DNA from: Chloroflexota bacterium
GTDB lineage: Bacteria; Chloroflexota; Anaerolineae; DTPP01
Reading direction: 5' to 3'
DNA: 11,429 nt
NCBI GenBank assembly: GCA_012514615.1
Contig: JAAYZY010000035.1
Location: forward strand, 1 to 11,429
The first letter of the stretch is position 1. Each line of letters opens with the position of its first letter. Positions 1-6,700 of this stretch are shown here, in pieces. The notes beneath the pieces are model-generated. The model was given only the letters and a program-made list of their open reading frames with translations, was not told where the DNA came from and did not search any database. The translations under genes and the position numbers were made by a program.

Positions 1-1910
1 ACGACGCGCGCACCGTGGGCTACAACTTCGCTTTCGGCCTGGCCCTCTCGGTGCTGCGCATCGCCAAGGCCCACGGCGGGCGGGCCTATTCCACCGGTCT
101 GTACTTCGCCAGGGAGGCCGAGCGTGTGCTGGGCAGCCAGCGGCTGGAGGCCTTGCGCCGCTTCAAACGCCAGGTGGACCCCCAGAGGATCATGAACCCG
201 GGCAAGGTGGTGGATGGGTTTCGGGTGCTGCCCGCCTTCATGGGGCTAGCCGGGGCGCTGGAGCCGGCGGTGCGGTTCCTAGGCAACCGATCTGCCGCGC
301 CCATCGGTGAGCGCATCGCCGGTCAGGGCCGTCGGGGCATCCCCGACGACGTGGCCTGGTACGCCTACACCTGCTCGCAGTGCGGCTACTGCGTCAACCC
401 CTGCGACCAGTACTACGGCCGGGGTTGGGAGTCGGAATCCCCCCGAGCCAAGTGGTTCTTCTTGCGAGAGTACATGGCCGGCCGGGCCGAGTTCACCCAA
501 GAGTGGGTGGACAAGTTCCTGGCCTGCACCACGTGCGAGCTGTGCAACGTCACCTGCCCGCTGGAGCTGCCCAACGAGCCTTCGTGGTTGGCCATGAGGG
601 GTGAGCTGATCCAGGGGCGCGGCAAGATGACCTTCCCGCCGTTCGAGGTGATGCGCGCCAGCTTGCGCAAAGAGCACAACATCTGGGGCTCGTACCGTCA
701 CCGCCGCGCCGACTGGATCCCAGAAGACAAGAAGCACATGATCTCCGAACGGGCTGAGATCGGCTTCTTCCCCGGCTGCACCGCCAGCTACGTGGAGCAC
801 GACATCGCCCAGGCCACCGCCTGTCTGATGCACAAGGCCGGGTTGGAGTTCACAGCGTTGGGCGAAGACGAGGCCTGCTGCGGAATCCCCATGCTGGTGG
901 CCGGCCTGTGGGAGACGTTCCACGAGATCATGGACCACAACATCGCAGCCATGAAGGCGCGCGGCGTACACACCGTGGTCACCTCCTGCCCGGCGTGCTG
1001 GTTGGTCTGGGAGCACTTCTACCCCGAGTGGCACAAGCGGCGCGGCTTGCCCGGCGAGTACCCCTTCCAGGTGCGGCACTACAGCGAGGTCTTGGCTGAC
1101 GCCCTGGAGGCCGGCACCCTGACCCTGGATCGTCCCATCCCTAAGCGCCTCACCTGGCACGACTCGTGCCACATGGGGCGCGCCGGCAGCATCTACGAAC
1201 CGCCGCGGCGGCTGCTTCAGGCCATCCCCCAGGCCGAGTTCGTGGAGATGGAGCACAACCGCGAGCATGGTCACTGCTGCGGCTCGGTGCTGAGCCTGGT
1301 GGCCGACCCGCCCGCGGCGGCCCGTATCGGCGACATCCGCCTGCGCGAAGCCGACGACGTCCACGCCGACGCCCTGGTGAGCACCTGCCCGTGCTGCCAG
1401 GTGCAGCTGCGGGTAACCGCCCAGAAGACCGGCCGCGATCTTCCCATCATCGACTTGGCCCACCTGCTGTGCGAAGCCACCGGCGTGGAGCACGCCGACC
1501 CCACCGACTACGCCTTGGAGATGTGGGCCACCTTCGAGGCCATGATCCACCTGCTGAAGCCAGAGGCCATGGCCGACCTGATGGCCGAGCTGTTCCCGCA
1601 GATGTTCGCGGCCATGCCCGCACCCATGGTCTGGATGATGAAGGCAGCCAAGCGTGTGCCGCCCATGCTCTCGGCCATGAAGCCGGTCATGCCAGCCATG
1701 CTGCCGGCGTTGGTGCCCATGCTCATGCCCAAGGTGATGCCGGATATGCTGGCGGCGGTGGAGAGGCGTGTGCCTATGCCCGACGAAATGAAAGAGCAGA
1801 TGCCGGACCTCATGCCCACAGCCATGGAGCGGCTGCTGCCCAACATGCTGCCGCAGTTGGCCCCCTTCATCGTCCCCCGCATGATCGACTACATTCGGGA
1901 AGAGCTGTAA
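1..1910 (+). CDS. FAD-linked oxidase C-terminus fused to GlcF/HdrD-like Fe-S protein with Met-rich tail (5' partial)
   Basis: Probably oxidises a 2-hydroxyacid such as lactate or glycolate and passes electrons through Fe-S clusters to a membrane or flavoprotein acceptor; the substrate is not readable. The frame is open to the left edge. Residues 1-70 (numbered from the GTG at 15) resemble the end of a FAD-oxidase C-terminal domain, finishing in a typical NPGKV, so the GTG is probably not the start and most of the flavin domain is outside the window. Next come two 4Fe-4S motifs (C120, C123, C126, C130 and C171, C174, C177, C181). Two CCG cysteine-rich domains follow: C255, CC288-289, C325/C328, then C385, CC421-422 and C458/C460/C461. 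All cluster ligands look intact. Residues 503-631 are an unusual tail with 24 Met and many Pro, not part of the usual family fold. Family assignment is firm; the exact substrate is unknown. Confidence 0.88.
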   Translation, partial: DARTVGYNFAFGLALSVLRIAKAHGGRAYSTGLYFAREAERVLGSQRLEALRRFKRQVDPQRIMNPGKVVDGFRVLPAFMGLAGALEPAVRFLGNRSAAPIGERIAGQGRRGIPDDVAWYAYTCSQCGYCVNPCDQYYGRGWESESPRAKWFFLREYMAGRAEFTQEWVDKFLACTTCELCNVTCPLELPNEPSWLAMRGELIQGRGKMTFPPFEVMRASLRKEHNIWGSYRHRRADWIPEDKKHMISERAEIGFFPGCTASYVEHDIAQATACLMHKAGLEFTALGEDEACCGIPMLVAGLWETFHEIMDHNIAAMKARGVHTVVTSCPACWLVWEHFYPEWHKRRGLPGEYPFQVRHYSEVLADALEAGTLTLDRPIPKRLTWHDSCHMGRAGSIYEPPRRLLQAIPQAEFVEMEHNREHGHCCGSVLSLVADPPAAARIGDIRLREADDVHADALVSTCPCCQVQLRVTAQKTGRDLPIIDLAHLLCEATGVEHADPTDYALEMWATFEAMIHLLKPEAMADLMAELFPQMFAAMPAPMVWMMKAAKRVPPMLSAMKPVMPAMLPALVPMLMPKVMPDMLAAVERRVPMPDEMKEQMPDLMPTAMERLLPNMLPQLAPFIVPRMIDYIREEL

Positions 1911-1933
1911 CCCTTCCCGACCGTTTGGCGACC

Positions 1934-1965
1934 GGAGACGGGGGCGTGGCTCCGCCCCCGTCTCC
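1934..1965 (+). terminator. Perfect 13-bp GC-rich hairpin, possible terminator
   Basis: Arms 1934-1946 (GGAGACGGGGGCG) and 1953-1965 are exact reverse complements around a 6-nt loop. A smaller hairpin follows (GCCAG 1969-1973, CTGGC 1978-1982). The position, 24 nt after the stop of the Fe-S oxidoreductase and before the next promoter, fits a transcription end. There is no U tract, so it is not a textbook intrinsic terminator; it may instead stabilise the 3' end or act with Rho. Confidence 0.55.
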
Positions 1966-1999
1966 CCGGCCAGCACCCTGGCACACCTCCTGAGCGCGG

Positions 2000-2028
2000 T
2001 TGACGCAAGCCTACCCCGATGCTATAAT
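2000..2028 (+). promoter_or_regulatory. Sigma-70-type promoter of the GT2 gene
   Basis: TTGACG (2000-2005) and TATAAT (2023-2028) are separated by exactly 17 nt. The expected transcription start is near 2035, giving a leader of about 65 nt before the ATG at 2100. It is the closest consensus match in the window and lies directly after the hairpin that ends the preceding unit. Confidence 0.85.
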
Positions 2029-2099
2029 CGCCGCACCCCCATGGCGCAAGCTCGGCGCGCCCAGGCAGATGGAGACACAGCGGGGGATCGAGGAGCGCG

Positions 2100-2834
2100 A
2101 TGACAGCCGCTACGAAGAAGGCGATGGTCGTTCTGCCCACCTACAACGAGGCAGAGAACCTCCCCAAGATCGTCCCAGAGCTCTTGGCGTTGGATCTGCC
2201 CGGCCTGCAGGTGTTGGTGGTAGACGACAACTCCCCCGACGGCACGGGCCAGCTGGCAGACAGGCTGAGCGAGGAGTATCCGGGCCGCGTCCGCGTGATG
2301 CATCGCCCAGGCAAAGAGGGGCTAGGCACCGCGTACCTGGCCGGCTTCCGGGTGGCCCTGGCCCAAGGCGCGGACCGGGTTGTGCAGATGGATTCCGACT
2401 ACTCCCACGCCCCGGCCTACGTGCCCACCCTGGTGGCCCAGGCCGACAGCTACGACGTAGTGGTGGGGTCGCGCTACGTGCGCGGCGGCAAGTTGGACGA
2501 ACGGTGGGGCGTGGGGCGCTACCTGCTGAGCTGGTGGGCCAACAGCGTCTACGTGCGGCTGATCTTGGGGCTCAAGGTGCGTGATGCCACGGCTGGGTTC
2601 AAGTGCTGGCGGCGGGAAGCGCTGGAAGCCATCGACCTGGAACGGGTGCGCTCCAACGGGTACATCTTTCAGGTGGAGATGGCCTACGTCTCTGAGAAGC
2701 TAGGTCTGCGGGTGACGGAAGTGCCCATCTACTTCGAAGACCGGCGCATCGGCCAATCCAAGATGTCGATGCGAGTCAAGCTGGAAGCAGCCTGGCGAGT
2801 CTGGACCCTGCGCAAACGCTATCGGGATCTCTAA
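2100..2834 (+). CDS. Polyprenyl-phosphate glycosyltransferase, GT2 family (DPM1/dolichyl-phosphate mannose synthase-like)
   Basis: Transfers a sugar from a nucleotide sugar to a polyprenyl phosphate on the cytosolic face of the membrane, making a lipid-linked sugar donor for GT-C enzymes. The 244-residue protein carries the family motifs: PTYNE (13-17), VDDNSPDGT (41-49), the metal-binding region MDSDYSH (97-103, usually MDADxSH), GSRYxxGG (123-130), DATAGF (162-167), GYIFQVE (187-193) and a C-terminal DRRxGxSKM. There is no C-terminal membrane domain, so it is the short, soluble DPM1-like form. The ATG at 2100 has GAGGAG 4 nt upstream and its own promoter. It converges with the regulator gene after 24 nt. 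The YfhO-flippase gene further downstream could use its product. The donor sugar (mannose, glucose or other) cannot be read from sequence; the family call is solid. Confidence 0.92.
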   Translation: MTAATKKAMVVLPTYNEAENLPKIVPELLALDLPGLQVLVVDDNSPDGTGQLADRLSEEYPGRVRVMHRPGKEGLGTAYLAGFRVALAQGADRVVQMDSDYSHAPAYVPTLVAQADSYDVVVGSRYVRGGKLDERWGVGRYLLSWWANSVYVRLILGLKVRDATAGFKCWRREALEAIDLERVRSNGYIFQVEMAYVSEKLGLRVTEVPIYFEDRRIGQSKMSMRVKLEAAWRVWTLRKRYRDL

Positions 2835-2858
2835 GCCCCCGACCCGGCCACGGCCGCC

Positions 2859-3512
2859 CTACTCCACCGGTTCGAAGCGGTAGCCGGTGCCACGCACGGT
2901 GACCAAATGCGTGGGGTGTCGGCTATCGTCTTCGATCTTCCGGCGCAGCCAATGGACGTGCACATCCAAGGTGCGAGTGTCGCCCACGTACTCTGTATCC
3001 CACACCTGCTTCATGATCACCTTCCGCGAGAAGACTCGGCCGGGGTTGCGCATGAAGAGCGCCAGCAGGAAGCACTCCTTCGGCGTCAGGTGGAAGTCCT
3101 GCTCGCCGCGCGTCAGGATGCGGCGGGCCACATCCAGGTTAAGGTCGCCTGCCTGCAGGGTCAGTTGCTCCTCTTCTTCAGCCAGGTACTGGCGGATGCG
3201 GTAGAGGAGCTTGCGCGCCGTGATGGGCCGGTGGAAGTGGTGCTCGGCGATTCGAAAGACCGAACGCGGGCGATGGCTGGCCACCAAGAGAACCGTGGGC
3301 CGCTTGCAGCGGCGGAACGCCTGGCAGGCGGCCTGGCCATCCAGGGTTGGGGGCAGGTCCTCCAACATCACCGCTCGAAAGCCACCCTGGCGGAAGATCT
3401 TCAGCGCTGGCTCGAGGCCAGCCGAGTGCTGCACCTCCACCCCTTTGTCGGCCAAGGGCGCGCGCAGGCGCTCAGCAGTCTGCAGATCTGGGCTAACGAG
3501 AAGCAACCTCAT
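2859..3512 (-). CDS. OmpR/PhoB-family winged-helix regulator with degenerate receiver domain
   Basis: DNA-binding transcription regulator of 217 residues. The C-terminal half (about 118-217) is a well-preserved OmpR-type winged helix: LTPKE, then a helix with RVFSRKVIMKQVW, a recognition helix with TLDVHVHWLRRKIE, and the wing VRGTGYRF. The N-terminal half has the receiver layout but not its active site. By alignment to the usual pattern ending in P..DG, E51 sits at the phosphoacceptor Asp, the acidic pair is reduced to D9, the conserved Thr/Ser is V77, and the Lys before Pro is R95; the last third is also shortened. Phosphorylation is therefore doubtful and E51 may mimic it. The ATG at 3512 was chosen because it begins the first beta strand (MRLLLVSPD) and has a GGGAG 8 nt upstream; the longer open frame upstream is not protein-like. 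No sensor kinase gene is nearby. Confidence 0.88.
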   Translation of the reverse strand: MRLLLVSPDLQTAERLRAPLADKGVEVQHSAGLEPALKIFRQGGFRAVMLEDLPPTLDGQAACQAFRRCKRPTVLLVASHRPRSVFRIAEHHFHRPITARKLLYRIRQYLAEEEEQLTLQAGDLNLDVARRILTRGEQDFHLTPKECFLLALFMRNPGRVFSRKVIMKQVWDTEYVGDTRTLDVHVHWLRRKIEDDSRHPTHLVTVRGTGYRFEPVE

Positions 3513-3573
3513 GGCGAGCACTCCCAGGGGCCACTGTTGCGCAGTGCTCGGGAGTCTCCTCCCCCGCAGCGCA

Positions 3574-3602
3574 AGTATACTACATCTCGGAGAATCCGGC
3601 AA
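3574..3602 (-). promoter_or_regulatory. Sigma-70-type promoter of the regulator gene
   Basis: On the minus strand TTGCCG (3602-3597) and TATACT (3579-3574) are 17 nt apart. Transcription would start near 3567, about 55 nt before the ATG at 3512. It is divergent from the promoter at 3645-3673, with 42 nt between the two -35 boxes. Confidence 0.7.
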
Positions 3603-3630
3603 CTCGTCCCAGCATCGGCCCGAGCCGGGG

Positions 3631-3652
3631 CCTTGGCCAGGCCTTTGCCAAG
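3631..3652. promoter_or_regulatory. Tandem 11-bp direct repeat, candidate operator for the OmpR-type regulator
   Basis: CCTTGGCCAGG (3631-3641) is followed at once by CCTTTGCCAAG (3642-3652); 9 of 11 positions match. OmpR/PhoB-family proteins bind head-to-tail on direct repeats with an 11-bp period, so the spacing fits the product of the adjacent regulator gene. The second copy covers the -35 box (3645-3650) of the YfhO-flippase promoter, and the pair lies about 29 bp upstream of the regulator's own -35 box. The same bases also form an imperfect dyad (GGGG-TTGGC 3627-3637 with GCCAA-CCCC 3647-3656). Binding is inferred, not shown. Confidence 0.5.
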
Positions 3653-3673
3653 CCCCTGACGTTGGTGTATAAT
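3645..3673 (+). promoter_or_regulatory. Sigma-70-type promoter of the YfhO-flippase gene
   Basis: TTGCCA (3645-3650) and TATAAT (3668-3673) are 17 nt apart. The predicted transcription start near 3680 lies 32 nt before the CTG at 3712, which leaves room for the SD at 3695-3703. The -10 box and the three bases after it (TATAATCGC) are identical to those of the promoter at 2000-2028. Confidence 0.82.
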
Positions 3674-3694
3674 CGCACACCCATCCGATCAGCG

Positions 3695-3703
3695 AAGGTG
3701 AGG
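3695..3703 (+). promoter_or_regulatory. Ribosome binding site supporting a CTG start
   Basis: AAGGTGAGG lies 8 nt before a CTG at 3712. It is the only SD-like sequence between the predicted transcription start and the TTG at 3748, and the TTG itself has no SD. This is the main argument for the rare start codon. Confidence 0.5.
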
Positions 3704-3711
3704 GTATCACC

Positions 3712-6700
3712 CTGTTCAGACGGCTGCGAAGCGAATCGGTTGCGCTCTTGGTCCTGGGGATCCTACCGCTGTTCTTCTTCTGGCCGGTCCTGTTCGGCGG
3801 ACGTACGCTCTTGCCCGTGGACAACCTGTTCGGGTTCGAGCCCTACCGCACCTTCGCCAGCGAGTGGGGCGTATCGGTCCCCCACAACGAGCTCCTCAGC
3901 GACCTGATCCTAGAGAACTACGTCTGGAAACGGTTCATCGTCGAGAGCCTGCAGCAGCGGCAGTTGCCTCTGTGGAATCCCTACCTGTTCGCCGGCGTTC
4001 CGTTCTTGGCCGCCGGGCAGCACTCCGCCATCTACCCCTTCAGCCTGCTCTTCTACGTGCTGCCCCTGGCCCAGGCTTACGGCGTTTTCACCGCCCTACA
4101 CTTCGCTTTGGCCGCCTGGGCCTGCTACACGCTGACCCGCGTCTTGGGCGCCAACCGTCTGGGCAGCCTGGTGGCCGGCATCACCTACGCCTTCAGCAGC
4201 TTCTACGTGGTCAGCGTCACCTTCAGCATGGTCATCGCCGCTGCGGTCTGGCTGCCTCTGCTGCTGGCGATCATCGAAGTCATCCTCCGCAAGCAGGAGC
4301 AGAAGGGCGCCGGCGTCTATTCGCCGGCGCCGTACATGGCCGCCGGGGCGCTGGTTCTGGGCCTGCAAGTCATGGCAGGCCACATTGAGATGACCTACTA
4401 CACCTTACTGGTGGCCGGCTTCTACACTGCAGCCCGCCTGCTGGTGCTCTGGCGACGCCAGAGGTCGGCCAAGGGCGCCCTGCAGCTAGCGCCCCGGCTG
4501 CTCCTCATGGTGGCGCTGGGGCTGGGTCTGGGGGGCCTGCAGCTCGCCCCCCTCTACGAGCTGGTCTCGCAAAGTTTCCGTCAGGGGTCGGTCAGCTACA
4601 GCGAGGTGGTGGGTTGGGCCTACCCCATCCGCCAGGTGTTCACGTTCTTCATCCCCAACTTCTACGGCAACCCCAGCCACCACGCCTACTTCGACCCCTG
4701 GGCGTTCTCCAGGCAGCCAGTCGTGCAAGACTACCTGGGGAACCCCCAGCAGACCATCTTCTGGGGCGTCAAGAACTACGTGGAGGCCGGCAGCTACGTG
4801 GGCATCCTCCCGCTGGTGCTGGCTGCCCTCAGCGTGCTGGCGTTCTGGGCTCGCCAACGACGCTCGGGGTGGGTCTCCATTCCCATCTTCGCCCTCTTGG
4901 CCCTGCTCTCCCTGGCTTTCACCTTCGGCACCCCGCTGTACGCCATCCTGTTCTACGGCCTGCCCGGGTACAACCAGCTGCACTCACCGTTCCGTTGGAT
5001 CTTCCCCTACACTCTGAGCATTGCCGTGCTGGCCGGCTGGGGGGGCACCCAGCTCAGCCAGGTGTGGAAGGGGCAGAGCCAGGGCTGGGCCTTCTCTGTG
5101 ACCCGGTGGGCTGAACGGCTCCTGCTAGTCGGCGGGTTGGCCGGCGCCCTGACCCTGGCCGCGTCGCTCCTGCGGCCCGAACCGTTCTGGGCCCTGGCCG
5201 AGCGGTTGCTGCACGCGCCCCAGTGGGCCCAGCAGGCCCAAGCCGCCTTCGCCTCGGCTCGGGTTTTCGTCGCCTACCAGTGGGGCAACCTGGCTCTCTT
5301 CTTCGCCCTGTTGGCTGGCGCAGGGGGGGTGCTGTGGGCCTGGCGGCGGGGCCTGGCGATGCGCCTGGGCAGACGGCAGACTCCGTTGTGGCAGCCGCTG
5401 GCAGCCGTTCTGGTGGCGGCTGACCTCTTCGCCGTGGGCATGGGCTTCAACCCGGCCACTGACCCGCGCCTGCTGGAGTTCGAGCCGCCCGCGGTGCAGT
5501 TCCTGAACGAAGACGACGAGCTGTTCCGCATCACCACCCTGAACGACCCCCAAGAGCAGAAGACGTTCAACGCCAACGCGGGGATGCTCTACGGCCTGCA
5601 GGATGTCCGGGGCTACGATTCCATCATCCCGCAGCAGTACGCCCAGTACATGGCCCTGCTGGCTCCGCAGACCGACCTGCTCTACAACCGCATCGCGCCC
5701 ATCTACACGCCCTACGTCCAGGCCCTGGAGTCGCCCCTTCTGCATCTCTTGGGGGTGCGCTACGTACTCACCACCCAAACGGTGACCGCCCCGGGCTACA
5801 CCCTGGTCTACGATCAGGAGCTGCACATCTACCGCAACGAGAACGCCATGCCTCGGGCCTTCACCCTGCCCTGCACACAGGTGGCGCCCCTGGGGGAGAG
5901 CCTTGAAGCGCTGAAGCGGTACGACGTGCGGCAGACGGTGGTGGCGGAAGCTGCTGGGCTGCCTGCTTCTTTGCCTGGCGTCGGGCAGAGTGACTGCCGC
6001 TTCCAACCAGCCGAGGCGCTCCACTACGGCGGCAACGACGTGGAGATCAGGGCAGCCGCGCCGCAGGGGACGTGGCTGGTCCTGGCCGATAGCTACTTCC
6101 CGGGCTGGAAGGCGTACCTGCGGCCGTTCGGGAGCGATGGCTCGGACGAACAGGAGCTGACCATCTACCGCGTGGACGGCAACTTCCGCGGGGTGCTTCT
6201 GCCAGCCGGCGACCACGTGGTGCGCTTCAAGTACACCCCCCTCAGCGCCAAGCTGGGGCTCTTCATCAGCTTCATCGCCTGGGTGTCGCTCTTCCTCATG
6301 GCCGCCAACTGGGTCTGGGGGCGTCTGTACCGCGAGAGCGACGCCGATTCCACCCTGCGTCGCGTGGCCAAGAACAGCCTCACCCCCATGGCCTTGTCGT
6401 TGACCAACAAGCTCGTCGACTTCGCCTTCGCCATGCTGCGGCTGCGCATCTTGGCCCCCGAGGGAGAGGGCCGCTACACCTTCGCCATCAGCTACATCGG
6501 CTACTTTGAGATCCTCACCATCTTCGGCCTGGGCACGCTGCTGACCAGGGAAGTGGCGCGCGACCGCGGGCAAGCCAACCGCTACTTCAGCAACACCGTA
6601 GCCCTGCGCATCCTGCTCTGGTTGGCCGCGCTGCCCCTCATCGCCCTGGGCGTCTTGGCCTACTTGCGCTTCGGCGGCCTGACGCCCGACACCGCCATGG

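Noticed and set aside
1934..1965. Hairpin as part of a mobile element or REP family
   Set aside because: Only one copy in the window and no transposase, flanking repeats or target duplications; treated as a terminator-like hairpin.
279..1976. Long minus-strand open frame (565 codons) opposite the Fe-S oxidoreductase
   Set aside because: The translation is rich in His, Gln and Gly with no family motif; it mirrors a strongly supported gene in GC-rich DNA.
2907..3659. Plus-strand open frame over the regulator gene and its promoter region
   Set aside because: No motif; it runs antisense to a well-preserved winged-helix domain and across two promoters.
3513..3824. N-terminal extension of the regulator frame up to 3824
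   Set aside because: It crosses the regulator's own promoter and the start of the divergent gene, and its Pro/Arg/Ser-rich translation is not like any receiver N-terminus.
6320..6375. Possible separate start for the flippase half
   Set aside because: No SD-like sequence before an in-frame start codon at the joint, and the frame is continuous, so a fusion is the simpler reading.
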